From NCBI RefSeq assembly GCF_014295035.1, contig NZ_CP060404.1, forward strand, positions 2,444,501-2,508,500: a DNA stretch of 64,000 nucleotides, written 5' to 3'. The stretch comes from Streptomyces buecherae. Lineage in GTDB: Bacteria; Actinomycetota; Actinomycetes; Streptomycetales; Streptomycetaceae. Below the pieces are notes generated by a model. The model had not been told where the DNA came from. It searched no databases and saw only the letters and a program-made list of their open reading frames with translations. Of the stretch, positions 43,268 through 54,746 are shown in pieces. The translations under genes and the position numbers were made by a program. Positions within the stretch are counted from its first letter, which is position 1, and each line of letters begins with the position of its first letter.

Positions 43268-45118
43268 GTGAGATCAGGAATCGTCAGACGCATCCGGCAT
43301 ACCCGGCACCGAACCACCGCGGCGCTGGTCGCGCTCGCACTCCCCTTCGCCGCGCTCGTCGGCCTGGCCTCTCCCGCCCAGGCCGCCGAGTCCGCCACCG
43401 CCACCTACGTGAAGGCGGCCGACTGGGGCAGCGGCTACGAGGGCCGCTGGACCGTCAAGAACACCGGCGACACCACGCTGAACAGTTGGACCGTCGAGTG
43501 GGACGTCCCCTCCGGCACCACCGTCGGCTCCGGCTGGGACGCCACCATCACCGGCTCCGGCAACCACTACACCGCCAAGAACCTGAGCTGGAACGGCACC
43601 CTGGCGCCCGGCGCCAGCGTCACCTTCGGCTTCAACGGCACCGGCGGCGGCGCGCCGACCGGCTGTAAGCTCAACGGCGGCTCCTGTGACGGCAGCACGC
43701 AGCCCGGCGACACCCCGCCGAGCGCTCCTGGCATCCCCTCCGCCAGCGAGATCACCAACACCTCGGTGAAGCTGAGCTGGACCGCCGCCACCGACGACAA
43801 GGGCGTCAAGAACTACGACGTCCTGCGCGGCGGCACCACGATCGCCACCGTCACCGGCACCAGCTACACCGACTCCGGCCTGACCGCCGGCACGGACTAC
43901 TCGTACACCGTCAAGGCCCGCGACACCGCCGACCAGCTCGGCGCGGCGAGCGGCGCGCGCACCGTGCGTACCACCGGTGGCAACGGCGGCGAGCCGCCGG
44001 TCGGCGACGCCGTGAAGCTGGGCTACTTCACCAACTGGGGCGTCTACCAGCGCAACTACCACGTCAAGAACCTGGTGACCTCGGGCTCCGCCGAGAAGAT
44101 CACGCACATCAACTACGCCTTCGGCAACGTCCAGGGCGGCAAGTGCACCATCGGTGACGGCTACGCCGACTACGAGAAGGCGTACACCGCCGACCAGAGC
44201 GTCGACGGCAAGGCCGACACGTGGGACCAGCCGCTGCGCGGCAACTTCAACCAGCTCCGCAAGCTGAAGGCCAAGTACCCGAACATCAAGGTGCTGTGGT
44301 CGTTCGGTGGGTGGACCTGGTCCGGTGGCTTCGGTGACGCGGTCAAGAACCCGGCCGCCTTCGCCGACTCCTGCTACAAGCTGGTCGAGGACCCGCGTTG
44401 GGCCGATGTCTTCGACGGCATCGACCTGGACTGGGAGTACCCGAACGCCTGTGGCCTGACCTGCGACACCAGCGGTCCGAACTCCATGACCGCCATGATG
44501 AAGGCGATGCGGGACAAGTTCGGCGCCAACAACCTGGTCACCGCCGCGATCTCCGCTGACGGCTCCAACGGCGGCAAGCTCGACGTCGCGGACTACGCCG
44601 GCGCCGCCCAGTACGCCGACTGGTACAACGTCATGACGTACGACTTCTTCGGCGCCTGGGACGCGAAGGGCCCGACGGCCCCGCACTCCCCGCTCACCTC
44701 CTACCCGGGCATCCCGAAGGAGGGCTTCAACTCCGACGCGGCCATCCAGAAGCTCAAGGGCAAGGGCATCCCGGCGAAGAAGCTGCTGCTCGGCATCGGC
44801 TTCTACGGCCGCGGCTGGACCGGCGTCACCCAGAAGGAGCCGGGCGGCACCGCCACCGGCGCCGGCCCGGGCAAGTACGAGGCGGGCATCGAGGACTACA
44901 AGGACCTCAAGGACCGCTGCCCCGCCAACGGCACCGTGGGCGGCACCGCGTACGCCCACTGCGGCACCCAGTGGTGGAGCTACGACACCCCGGCCACGAT
45001 CACCGGGAAGATGTCGTACGTGAAGGACCAGAAGCTCGGCGGCTCGTTCTTCTGGGAGTTCAGCGGTGACACCGCCAACGGCGAACTGATGTCGGCCATC
45101 AACAGCGGCCTGCGCTAG
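43268..45118 (+). CDS. chiC: Secreted family-18 chitinase with CBM2 and FnIII domains
   Basis: A 616-residue exported endo-acting type chitinase. A signal peptide (1-39, ending SPAQAA) precedes a carbohydrate-binding module of family 2 type (about 42-141, with Trp53, Trp61, Trp74, Trp79 and Trp90), a fibronectin type III domain (about 152-236) and a GH18 barrel (247-616). The catalytic motif is DGIDLDWE with Glu390 as acid/base. GTG at 43268 follows AGGAG. Upstream chiS/chiR genes and promoter repeats support the name. It degrades chitin outside the cell to feed N-acetylglucosamine uptake. Confidence 0.93.
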   Translation: MRSGIVRRIRHTRHRTTAALVALALPFAALVGLASPAQAAESATATYVKAADWGSGYEGRWTVKNTGDTTLNSWTVEWDVPSGTTVGSGWDATITGSGNHYTAKNLSWNGTLAPGASVTFGFNGTGGGAPTGCKLNGGSCDGSTQPGDTPPSAPGIPSASEITNTSVKLSWTAATDDKGVKNYDVLRGGTTIATVTGTSYTDSGLTAGTDYSYTVKARDTADQLGAASGARTVRTTGGNGGEPPVGDAVKLGYFTNWGVYQRNYHVKNLVTSGSAEKITHINYAFGNVQGGKCTIGDGYADYEKAYTADQSVDGKADTWDQPLRGNFNQLRKLKAKYPNIKVLWSFGGWTWSGGFGDAVKNPAAFADSCYKLVEDPRWADVFDGIDLDWEYPNACGLTCDTSGPNSMTAMMKAMRDKFGANNLVTAAISADGSNGGKLDVADYAGAAQYADWYNVMTYDFFGAWDAKGPTAPHSPLTSYPGIPKEGFNSDAAIQKLKGKGIPAKKLLLGIGFYGRGWTGVTQKEPGGTATGAGPGKYEAGIEDYKDLKDRCPANGTVGGTAYAHCGTQWWSYDTPATITGKMSYVKDQKLGGSFFWEFSGDTANGELMSAINSGLR

Positions 45119-45127
45119 TCGCACGAC

Positions 45128-45153
45128 GCGGGGCCGCGAGAGCGCGGCCCCGC
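45128..45153 (+). terminator. Terminator after the chitinase
   Basis: A perfect 11-bp stem (45128-45138, 45143-45153) with an AGAG loop lies 10 nt after the chiC stop. Confidence 0.78.
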
Positions 45154-45295
45154 CCGTCGGCCGGCCCCGCCGGGCCGGTGAGCACCACAGCGTGGGTCCC
45201 GCACGAACCGGACCGGGAAGGCAGGCACCGCCCGCCGCCTTCCCGGTCCTCCGCCATGCCCGGGCCACGCGGCCCCGCGCGAGCTGCCCGGCCCG

Positions 45296-45322
45296 GGAAT
45301 CCCCGCCGGGGCCGGGGGCGTT
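45296..45322 (+). promoter_or_regulatory. Possible ECF-type promoter of the HAD gene
   Basis: GGAAT (45296-45300) and GTT (45320-45322) are separated by 19 nt, one more than the usual sigma-R spacing of 18, and stand about 47 nt before the ATG. It may be fortuitous in GC-rich sequence. Confidence 0.25.
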
Positions 45323-45368
45323 GCGACCACAGCCGCTCGCCCCTGCCTCACCCAGGAGAAACTCGCAC

Positions 45369-46058
45369 ATGTCACAGCCCCAGATCGACGCGCTGGTCTT
45401 CGACGTACTCGGCACGCTCGTCGACGAACCCCGCGGCCTCCGGGCCGGCCTGCGCCGCCTCGCCCCCACGCGCGACGAAGCCGAGATCGAGCGACCTCTG
45501 ACGCTGTGGCAGCACCACATCGAACGCGAACAGCGCCGCATGCTCGACGGCACGCGCCCCTACGCGCCCAGTGACGCCCTCGACCGGGAAGCCGCCCACC
45601 TCGTCGCCGACGCCGCGGGCGTCACCGACCCGGCCGCCGTCACCGCCCTGGCCCAGTCGGCCCGCGACCTCCCGCCCTGGCCCGACACGGTCACCGGACT
45701 CGCGAGGCTCGCCGAACGGTTCCCGCTGATCGGCCTCTCCAACGCGAGTCGTACGGCGCTGCTGGGCATCAACGCCCACGCCGGGCTGCGCTGGCACCAG
45801 GCCCTGTCCGCCGAGGACGCCCGTACGTACAAGCCGGACCCGGCCGTCTACGAGCTGGCCACCACCGTCTCGGGACGGCCGCCGGAGCGCCTCCTGATGG
45901 TGGCCGCCCACGCCTGGGACCTCCGCGCGGCCCAGGCCGTCGGCCTCCGCACCGCCTACGTGGCCCGCCCCGTCGGCGACCCACCCACCCCCACGGACAC
46001 CTTCGACCTGCACGCCGAGAACCTGACCGACCTGGCCGACCAACTCACCGCTGGGTGA
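45369..46058 (+). CDS. HAD-superfamily hydrolase, haloacid dehalogenase type II-like
   Basis: A 229-residue HAD hydrolase. Motif I is VFDVLGTLVDE with nucleophile Asp; the second Asp of the common DxD is replaced, as in L-2-haloacid dehalogenases (DxYGT) that use a different acid/base. Motif II is LSNASR, motif III Lys is in DARTYKPDPAVYEL, and motif IV is VAAHAWDLRAAQ, where HxWDxxxA is typical of the dehalogenase type. AGGAGA precedes the ATG. Dehalogenase activity is plausible but unproven. It is not part of an operon. Confidence 0.82.
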   Translation: MSQPQIDALVFDVLGTLVDEPRGLRAGLRRLAPTRDEAEIERPLTLWQHHIEREQRRMLDGTRPYAPSDALDREAAHLVADAAGVTDPAAVTALAQSARDLPPWPDTVTGLARLAERFPLIGLSNASRTALLGINAHAGLRWHQALSAEDARTYKPDPAVYELATTVSGRPPERLLMVAAHAWDLRAAQAVGLRTAYVARPVGDPPTPTDTFDLHAENLTDLADQLTAG

Positions 46059-46090
46059 GGACGGAGGAAGCCATCGCCAGGGGGAGGCAC

Positions 46091-46310
46091 CTTCTACCTA
46101 AGCCACAGCGACTCTCCCCTAGCTACCGCTGGGGGTACCCCCAACCAACGAGACGCCTTTCATCTACGCCACATTGACCCTCCCCCAGCTACCGCTGGGG
46201 GTACCCCCAACCAACGAGACACTTTTTATCTAAGCCACATTGACCCTCCCCCAGCTACCGCTGGGGGTACCCCCAACCAACGCGACACCTTTTATCTAGG
46301 CCACATTGAC
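46091..46310. repeat. 66-bp tandem repeat, 3.3 copies, each with hairpins and a copied gene 3' end
   Basis: Units start at 46091, 46157 and 46223, with a partial fourth at 46289-46310. Each carries CCCCCAGC-TACC-GCTGGGGG (stem of 8 bp, loop of 4; the first copy has one change) overlapping GGGGGTACCCCC, so two hairpins compete. On the minus strand each unit also carries GTCAATGTGGC(T/G)TAG (GTCGCTGTGGCTTAG in the first), the VNVA-stop end of the DUF2550 gene, whose true stop is at 46296-46298. It looks like tandem duplication of a gene end plus terminator. Confidence 0.85.
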
Positions 46311-46808
46311 GCGTTGGCCCGGGGGGGCCGCTTCGAGCCAGGCGAGGAAGCCGGTGAGGGCGTCTTCGCTCATCGCGAGTTCGAGGCGGGTGCCCCGGTG
46401 GCGGCAGGCCAGGACCACGGCGTCGGAGAGGAGGGCGAGTTCTTCCTCGCCCTGCGGGGTGCGGCGGGCGATGACCTCGATGGCCGAGCGTTCGAGCAGT
46501 CGGCGCGGGCGGGGCGCGTACGAGAAGACGCGGAACCACTCCACCCGGTCGCCGCTGTAGCGCGCGACCCCGTACACCCAGCCCTTGCCGCTCGGCTCCC
46601 CCGCGTCGGTGCGCGGTACCTGGGCGCCGTCGGCGCCGGCCACGGCGGCGGCGGTGTCCGCTCGCGGCGGCACGTCCCAGCGCAGGCTGCAGTCGAACGT
46701 TCCGCCGGATCGCTGAATCAGTCGTCTCCGCAGCCCGAAGACGAAGAGCCCCAGCAGCACGAGTACGACGACCGCGCCGCTGACAAGCAGAGCGAGGACC
46801 ATCTTCAC
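46296..46808 (-). CDS. DUF2550 membrane-anchored protein
   Basis: A 170-residue protein with one N-terminal transmembrane helix (VLALLVSGAVVVLVLLGLFV), a basic stop-transfer (RRRLIQR) and a cytosolic domain containing GTFDCSLRWDVP and YSGDRVEWFRVFS. DUF2550 proteins regularly accompany the actinobacterial ATP synthase operon; function unknown. GAGGAGG precedes the ATG. The gene follows a strong terminator after atpC, so it is not obligately part of the atp mRNA. Its last codons and stop lie inside the partial fourth copy of the 66-bp repeat. Confidence 0.85.
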   Translation of the reverse strand: MKMVLALLVSGAVVVLVLLGLFVFGLRRRLIQRSGGTFDCSLRWDVPPRADTAAAVAGADGAQVPRTDAGEPSGKGWVYGVARYSGDRVEWFRVFSYAPRPRRLLERSAIEVIARRTPQGEEELALLSDAVVLACRHRGTRLELAMSEDALTGFLAWLEAAPPGQRVNVA

Positions 46809-46849
46809 CGACCTCCTCGCGTCATCCAGAAATCCCGCACCCGCATCGC

Positions 46850-46897
46850 CTCAGCCGCGGGCCGCTGGATCGAGGTCCAGCGGTGCCCGCGGCTGAG
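46850..46897 (-). terminator. Strong terminator of the atp operon
   Basis: A long stem of 20 paired bases (46850-46869 with 46876-46897, 2-nt bulge) around a 6-nt loop, 24 nt after the atpC stop. It separates the atp operon from the DUF2550 gene. Confidence 0.85.
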
Positions 46898-46920
46898 GAT
46901 CGTACGTATCTGTGGCTGGC

Positions 46921-47298
46921 TCAGTGCGCGCCCGCCACCGCGCGCAGTCGGACCTCGGCGCGCCGCTCGGCGGCGTCGTCCGCCTCCGACTTGGCACGCT
47001 CCAGCGCCCGCTCGGCACGCTGTACATCAATCTCGTCAGACAGCTCCGCGATCTCCGCGAGCACCGACAGCTTGTCGTCGGCGAACGAGATGAACCCGCC
47101 GTGCACCGCGGCGATCACCGTCCCGCCGTCGCTCGTACGAATGGTCACCGGGCCCGACTCCAGCACACCGAGCAGCGGCTGGTGGCCGGGCATGACGCCG
47201 ATGTCACCCGATGTGGTGCGCGCGATGACCAAGGTGGCCGCGCCGGACCAGACACTCCGGTCCGCAGCGACCAGCTCGACGTGCAGCTCAGCAGCCAA
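46921..47298 (-). CDS. atpC: F1Fo ATP synthase epsilon subunit
   Basis: A 125-residue rotor-stalk subunit, N-terminal beta barrel (ELHVELVAADRSVWSGAATL) and C-terminal helical hairpin (VQRAERALERAKSEADDA) that can inhibit ATP hydrolysis. TTG at 47298 is taken as start because GAGGAG lies 5 nt before it and it gives the family's usual (M)AAELHVELV beginning; an ATG seven codons earlier is poorly placed. It is the last atp gene and is separated from atpD by 109 nt with a hairpin. Confidence 0.92.
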   Translation of the reverse strand: MAAELHVELVAADRSVWSGAATLVIARTTSGDIGVMPGHQPLLGVLESGPVTIRTSDGGTVIAAVHGGFISFADDKLSVLAEIAELSDEIDVQRAERALERAKSEADDAAERRAEVRLRAVAGAH

Positions 47299-47368
47299 CG
47301 TGGCTCCTCGGGTCTCCACCCGGCAGGTGCGCCGGATGTTGGGTCGAATTCTAGTGGGCGTGGCGGGA

Positions 47369-47390
47369 GGGACGGGACCACACCCGTCCC
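47369..47390 (-). terminator. Hairpin between atpD and atpC (possible attenuator)
   Basis: A perfect 8-bp stem (GGGACGGG / CCCGTCCC) with a 6-nt loop lies in the 109-nt space between atpD and atpC. It may reduce atpC expression or protect the upstream mRNA end. Confidence 0.45.
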
Positions 47391-47407
47391 CCCCACTACG
47401 TCAGGCG

Positions 47408-49790
<2,383 letters not shown>

Positions 49791-49792
49791 GC

Positions 49793-51364
49793 TCAGCCCT
49801 CACCCAGCAGCTTGCCGTCCGAGGTCTCGAACTGCCGCTTGAACGAGGCGATGGCCTCGGCGACCGCCTGGAGCGTGTCGTCCGACATCTTGCCGCCCTC
49901 GCGGATCGACGTCAGCAGGTCCTTGTGCTCCCGGTGCAGGTAGTCAAGCAGCTCGCGCTCGAAGCGACGGATGTCCGCGACCGGCACGTCGTCCATCTTG
50001 CCGGAGGTACCGGCCCAGATCGAGACGACCTGGTCCTCGGTGGAGTACGGCGCGTACTGGCCCTGCTTGAGCAGCTCCACCATGCGCTTACCGCGCTCCA
50101 GCGACGCCTTCGAGGCCGCGTCCAGGTCGGAACCGAAGGCGGCGAACGCCTCCAGCTCGCGGAACTGGGCGAGGTCCACGCGGAGGCGACCCGAGACCTG
50201 GCGCATGGCCTTGTGCTGGGCCGAGCCACCGACTCGGGAGACCGAGATACCGACGTTCAGCGCCGGCCGCTGGCCCGCGTTGAACAGGTCGGACTCCAGG
50301 AAGCACTGGCCGTCGGTGATGGAGATGACGTTGGTCGGGATGAACGCCGACACGTCGTTGGCCTTCGTCTCGACGATCGGCAGACCCGTCATCGAGCCGG
50401 CACCCAGCTCGTCCGAGAGCTTGGCGCAACGCTCCAGGAGCCGCGAGTGCAGGTAGAAGACGTCACCCGGGTAGGCCTCGCGGCCCGGCGGGCGGCGCAG
50501 CAGCAGGGACACGGCGCGGTAGGCGTCGGCCTGCTTCGAGAGGTCGTCGAAGACGATCAGGACGTGCTTGCCCTGGTACATCCAGTGCTGGCCGATGGCC
50601 GAGCCGGTGTACGGGGCGAGGTACTTGAAGCCCGCCGGGTCCGAGGCCGGAGCCGCGACGATCGTCGTGTACTCCAGCGCGCCCGCCTCCTCCAGCGCGC
50701 CGCGCACGCCGGCGATGGTGGAGCCCTTCTGGCCGATGGCGACGTAGATGCAGCGGACCTGCTTCTTGGGGTCGCCGGTGCGCCAGTTGTCCCGCTGGTT
50801 GATGATCGTGTCGACGGCCAGGGCGGTCTTGCCGGTCTGGCGGTCACCGATGATGAGCTGGCGCTGGCCGCGGCCGATCGGGGTCATCGCGTCGACGGCC
50901 TTGAGGCCGGTCTGCATCGGCTCGTGCACCGACTTACGCACCATGACGCCGGGAGCCTGCAGCTCCAGGGCGCGACGGCTTTCGGTCTCGATCTCGCCGA
51001 GGCCGTCGATCGGGTTGCCGAGCGGGTCGACGACGCGACCCAGGTAGCCCTCGCCGACGGCTACCGAGAGGACCTCGCCGGTACGCGTGACCGGCTGACC
51101 CTCTTCAATGCCGTTGAACTCGCCGAGGACGACCGCGCCGATCTCGCGCTCCTCGAGGTTGAGGGCGAGACCAAGGGTGCCGTCCTCGAACTTCAGCAGC
51201 TCGTTCGCCATGGCCGAGGGCAGCCCCTCGACCTTTGCGATGCCGTCGCCGGCAACGCTGACCGTACCGACCTCCTCGCGCGAGGCCGCGTCCGGCGTGT
51301 ACGCCTGGACAAAGTTCTCCAGTGCGTCCCGGATCTCCTCCGGCCGGATCGTGAGCTCCGCCAT
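49793..51364 (-). CDS. atpA: F1Fo ATP synthase alpha subunit
   Basis: A 523-residue non-catalytic nucleotide-binding subunit. The P-loop is GDRQTGKT, with IVFDDLSKQ for Walker B and the arginine-finger region [14 protein letters not shown]. The N-terminal [14 protein letters not shown] helix contacts delta. It lies 122 nt downstream of atpH, a space that contains a hairpin, and only 2 nt before atpG. Confidence 0.97.
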   Translation of the reverse strand: MAELTIRPEEIRDALENFVQAYTPDAASREEVGTVSVAGDGIAKVEGLPSAMANELLKFEDGTLGLALNLEEREIGAVVLGEFNGIEEGQPVTRTGEVLSVAVGEGYLGRVVDPLGNPIDGLGEIETESRRALELQAPGVMVRKSVHEPMQTGLKAVDAMTPIGRGQRQLIIGDRQTGKTALAVDTIINQRDNWRTGDPKKQVRCIYVAIGQKGSTIAGVRGALEEAGALEYTTIVAAPASDPAGFKYLAPYTGSAIGQHWMYQGKHVLIVFDDLSKQADAYRAVSLLLRRPPGREAYPGDVFYLHSRLLERCAKLSDELGAGSMTGLPIVETKANDVSAFIPTNVISITDGQCFLESDLFNAGQRPALNVGISVSRVGGSAQHKAMRQVSGRLRVDLAQFRELEAFAAFGSDLDAASKASLERGKRMVELLKQGQYAPYSTEDQVVSIWAGTSGKMDDVPVADIRRFERELLDYLHREHKDLLTSIREGGKMSDDTLQAVAEAIASFKRQFETSDGKLLGEG

Positions 51365-51401
51365 CTGGGTTCCCTGCTCTCCTTGTTGGGCCCGAAGTTT
51401 T

Positions 51402-51430
51402 TCTGGGGGGTCTGGGGGCTACCCCCCAGA
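51402..51430 (-). other. Stem-loop between atpH and atpA
   Basis: A perfect 10-bp stem, TCTGGGGGGT / ACCCCCCAGA, with a 9-nt loop. In the minus-strand RNA it is followed by an A-run rather than a U-run, so it is not a classical terminator; it may instead stabilise the 5' end of a processed atpA-atpG-atpD mRNA. Similar G-rich elements recur in Streptomyces intergenic DNA. Confidence 0.6.
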
Positions 51431-51486
51431 GGACATCAGTCGGCCCAACTCGGGCCGCTAGCAATGCTTGTTGAGTTGGTGGCTGG

Positions 51487-52311
51487 TCAGCCGGCCATCC
51501 GCCGGGCCGCCTCGTCGAGACGGTCCGCGATGCTGCCGTTGATCACCTCGTCGCCGATGCGCACCGTCACCCCGCCGAGGACGCTCGGGTCCACGTCGAG
51601 GTTGAGGTGCACCGCACGCCCGTAGATCCGGGCGAGCGCACCGCCAAGGCGCTGCTTCTGCTGGTCAGAGAGCGGCACCGCGGAGGTGACGACGGCGACC
51701 ACGCGGCTGCGACGGTCCGCGGCCAGCTTGGAGAGGGCTTCAAGACCCGCTTCCAGGCTACGTCCCCGAGGCTGGGTGACAAGACGGATCACCAGCCGCT
51801 CGGTGACGGGGTGGGCCCGACCGCCGAGCAGCGAGCGCAGCAGTTCGGCCTGAGCCGTCCTGGCGCCCTGGTGAGCGGCCTTCGCGGTCAGCGCGGCCCG
51901 CAGCTCGGCGGAGGAGGAGACGATCCGGCCGAACCGGAACACCTCGTCCTCCACGTCGTCGAGCGCGCCGGCGCGCTGCGCGGCGATGAGGTCGGCGCTG
52001 GCCGCCAGCTCCTCGATCGCGTCCACCAGGTCACGCGAGCGTGACCAGCGGGAGCGGACCATGCCGGAGACCAGGTCCAGGGACTCGCCGCCGAGCTGGC
52101 CGCCGACGAGCTGGCGCACCAGGCCGGCCTTGGCCTCGCCGGACTGCGCCGGGTCGGTCAGTGCCCGGCGCAGTGACACCTCGCGGTCGAGCAGCGTGGT
52201 GACGGCGGCCAGCTCCTCGGCGAGCTTCGCCGCGTCGACGGACGTGTTGTCCGTCAGCGCGTCGAGTCGCTCGCGTGCGGAGGCCAGCGCCTCGCGGCTC
52301 GCTCCGTTCAT
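51487..52311 (-). CDS. atpH: F1Fo ATP synthase delta subunit
   Basis: A 274-residue peripheral-stalk subunit joining F1 to Fo. The C-terminal half matches the classical delta/OSCP domain (VVAVVTSAVPLSDQQKQRL, GGVTVRIGDEVINGS); the N-terminal part is longer than in E. coli (about 177 residues), which is normal for actinobacteria. Its ATG overlaps the atpF stop (ATGA), so the b and delta stalk subunits are co-translated. Confidence 0.95.
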   Translation of the reverse strand: MNGASREALASARERLDALTDNTSVDAAKLAEELAAVTTLLDREVSLRRALTDPAQSGEAKAGLVRQLVGGQLGGESLDLVSGMVRSRWSRSRDLVDAIEELAASADLIAAQRAGALDDVEDEVFRFGRIVSSSAELRAALTAKAAHQGARTAQAELLRSLLGGRAHPVTERLVIRLVTQPRGRSLEAGLEALSKLAADRRSRVVAVVTSAVPLSDQQKQRLGGALARIYGRAVHLNLDVDPSVLGGVTVRIGDEVINGSIADRLDEAARRMAG

Positions 52312-52862
52312 CGCGTGGCCTCGGCCTTCGTCGCGCTGTCCTCGAGTCCGTCGAGGAAGCGGTCGATGGTGCGGCTCTGCCGGGCGTTGTCCTCAAGGGC
52401 CTCGCCCACGAGCTTGCCGGCCAGTTCGGTGGCGAGCTTGCCCACGTCCTGACGCAGCGAGAGCGCGGCCTGCTTGCGGTCGGCCTCGATCTGGGCGTGA
52501 CCGGCGGCGATGATGTCCTCACGCTGCCGCTGGCCTTCCGCGCGCATCTCGGCGATGAGCGCGGCGCCCTGCTCCTGCGCCTCCTGGCGCAGGCGCGCGG
52601 CCTCGTGGCGGGCGTCAGCGAGCTGGGCCCGGTAGTCATCGAGAACCTGCTGCGCCTCGGCCTGGGTGGCCTCGGCCTTCTCCATGCCGCCTTCGATCGA
52701 CGCCCGGCGCTCTTCCAGAACCTTGTTGATGTTCGGGAGGAGCTTCTTGGCGAGGAAGAGGAAGACGATTGCGAAGGCGATCAGGCCGATGACGAGCTCT
52801 GGGATCGGCGGGACGAGGGGGTTCTCGGCCTCCTCGGACGCCATCTGTACCAGGGCGTTCAC
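52308..52862 (-). CDS. atpF: F1Fo ATP synthase b subunit
   Basis: A 184-residue stator subunit: one N-terminal membrane helix (PELVIGLIAFAIVFLFLAKK) and a long amphipathic helix of Ala/Glu/Gln/Arg-rich heptads that dimerises as the peripheral stalk. The periplasmic N-terminus includes NALVQMASEEAENPLVPP, as in other Streptomyces. It lies 41 nt downstream of atpE and overlaps atpH by four bases. Confidence 0.96.
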   Translation of the reverse strand: MNALVQMASEEAENPLVPPIPELVIGLIAFAIVFLFLAKKLLPNINKVLEERRASIEGGMEKAEATQAEAQQVLDDYRAQLADARHEAARLRQEAQEQGAALIAEMRAEGQRQREDIIAAGHAQIEADRKQAALSLRQDVGKLATELAGKLVGEALEDNARQSRTIDRFLDGLEDSATKAEATR

Positions 52863-52903
52863 ATCAGTGCCTTTCGTCGAATCGACTGGGCTTTACGCCG
52901 TGA

Positions 52904-53203
<300 letters not shown>

Positions 53204-53228
53204 CTATTGGACTGGGGGAGGCGGGTGC

Positions 53229-54044
53229 TCAGTGGTGCTCGGCGAGAGCGCCCTGCACATAGGTGGCGGCCAGCAGCACGAAGACGTACGCCTGGACGGC
53301 CTGGATGAAGAGCTCGAAGGCGGTCATCACGATGGTCAGCACGAACGAGACGCCCGCGTAGGCGATGCCGATCCCGTTCAGCAGGTACCAGCTGGCGATC
53401 GTGAACATCAGCAGCAGCAGGTGACCGGCGAACATGTTCGCGAAGAGCCGGACCGCGTGCGTGAACGGCCGCACGAGGACGTTGGACATGAACTCCAGGA
53501 ACATGACCAGCGGCAGGACCCCACCAAGGGACTTGTCATAGCCGGTGATGTTCTTCATGCCGCCGACGAAGCCGTGCTTGCTGAACGTGAGGTACATCCA
53601 CAGCACGTACACGATGAGCGCCAGCGCGGCGGGGAAGGCGATGATCGAGGTCACCGGGAACTGGGCCACCGGGACGATCGACCAAAGGTTCATGATCCAT
53701 ACGAAGAAGAACAGCGAGACCATCAGGGGGACGTACTTCTCGCCCTCCTTCTTGCCGAGGGTCTCGTAGACGATGCCCTTGCGGACGAAGTCGTATCCCG
53801 CCTCGCCAATCATCTGCAGCTTGCCCGGGACGACCTTGGCCTTTCCGAAGGCCGCCCAGAAGAACCAGACGATGGCTACCGTTCCGAGCAGCGCCAACAG
53901 CATCGGCTTGTTGAACTCGAAGCTGCCGACGGTGAAGATCGGGTCGAAGGTGAACGAGTGAAGCCCTGGGGCCGGGAAGCCGCACCCGTCCTTCTCAAAG
54001 ATGTGGCAATCGGTCTCGAAGGCGAGCATCTGGTCAGAACTCAC
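53229..54044 (-). CDS. atpB: F1Fo ATP synthase a subunit
   Basis: A 271-residue membrane subunit forming the proton half-channels, with about six helices. The essential Arg is in THAVRLFANMFAGHLLL. The Cys-containing N-terminal segment ETDCHIFEKDGCGFPAPG is typical of actinobacteria. GTG at 54044 is used because AAGGAG lies 6 nt before it; longer reading has no family similarity. A 264-nt gap separates it from atpI. Confidence 0.95.
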   Translation of the reverse strand: MSSDQMLAFETDCHIFEKDGCGFPAPGLHSFTFDPIFTVGSFEFNKPMLLALLGTVAIVWFFWAAFGKAKVVPGKLQMIGEAGYDFVRKGIVYETLGKKEGEKYVPLMVSLFFFVWIMNLWSIVPVAQFPVTSIIAFPAALALIVYVLWMYLTFSKHGFVGGMKNITGYDKSLGGVLPLVMFLEFMSNVLVRPFTHAVRLFANMFAGHLLLLMFTIASWYLLNGIGIAYAGVSFVLTIVMTAFELFIQAVQAYVFVLLAATYVQGALAEHH

Positions 54045-54308
54045 CGCGAGCTCCTTCAGCGTGGCGCATGGGTACGGCAACCTCGTTGTGTCGGCGCGGC
54101 ACGGAGCCACGGAACGGCACTGGACTGGTCTTACGGATTAGAGGGCAGCTGGTCGGCGCTGGGCCGGGGCGGATCGCTGGCACCTGCCGCGATGGCCGCT
54201 GGTTGCGTCCCGGGGAATACGGGAGTTCAGCCGCCGGCGCCAGCTGTGCCGCAGATGGCACCGGACGATAGCAGGCGCTCGCGCGGACATTTATTCCGCC
54301 CCTACGTG

Positions 54309-54746
54309 TCACGTCGTGGACCCTGCGGTCTCTGACTTCGGGGCCTCGGGGGCCGCCGGATCGACGTAGAAGATCTTGGCTTTCATGTGCGCGCGAGCCT
54401 GGGCGCCGATCCACACGACGGTGGCGACGACCAACGTGATGGCGAACGCCCGGGGATTGAAGAACGTGGCGTTCTTGAAGACGGCGACAAAAACCACCAT
54501 CAGCAGAAGCTGGACCACGTACAACACGAGTCCAATGCCCTGAAAGAGCAGCGGAAGGGATTTGGCGACCCACTGCAGGACACCCAGTCCCATTCCCATG
54601 AGCAGAATCACCAGCACGACGCCGAAGACAGCACCGATCGCCCCCTTGCCGCCCGCGAACACGGCGCTGGCCGCCACGGCGAGGGCGCCGACGGCAGCGG
54701 TGGGTGCGGCGGTATGGAGGAGGATTCGGGCGTCATTCGACTGCAT
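54309..54746 (-). CDS. atpI: AtpI-like ATP synthase assembly protein
   Basis: A 145-residue membrane protein with about four hydrophobic segments, first gene of the atp cluster and by position the AtpI/I-protein that assists c-ring assembly. Sequence conservation is low in this family. It has a cytosolic C-terminal tail (AKIFYVDPAAPEAPKSE). GGAG lies 8 nt before the ATG. The 264-nt gap before atpB may contain a second promoter. Confidence 0.85.
   Translation of the reverse strand: MQSNDARILLHTAAPTAAVGALAVAASAVFAGGKGAIGAVFGVVLVILLMGMGLGVLQWVAKSLPLLFQGIGLVLYVVQLLLMVVFVAVFKNATFFNPRAFAITLVVATVVWIGAQARAHMKAKIFYVDPAAPEAPKSETAGSTT

Noticed and set aside
45369..46058. Loss-of-function in the HAD hydrolase because motif I lacks the second Asp
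   Set aside because: Haloacid dehalogenases of type II normally lack that Asp (DxYGT), and the other motifs are intact.
46059..46310. CRISPR array
   Set aside because: The repeats are contiguous with a 66-bp period and no unique spacers; no cas genes are present. They are a tandem duplication.
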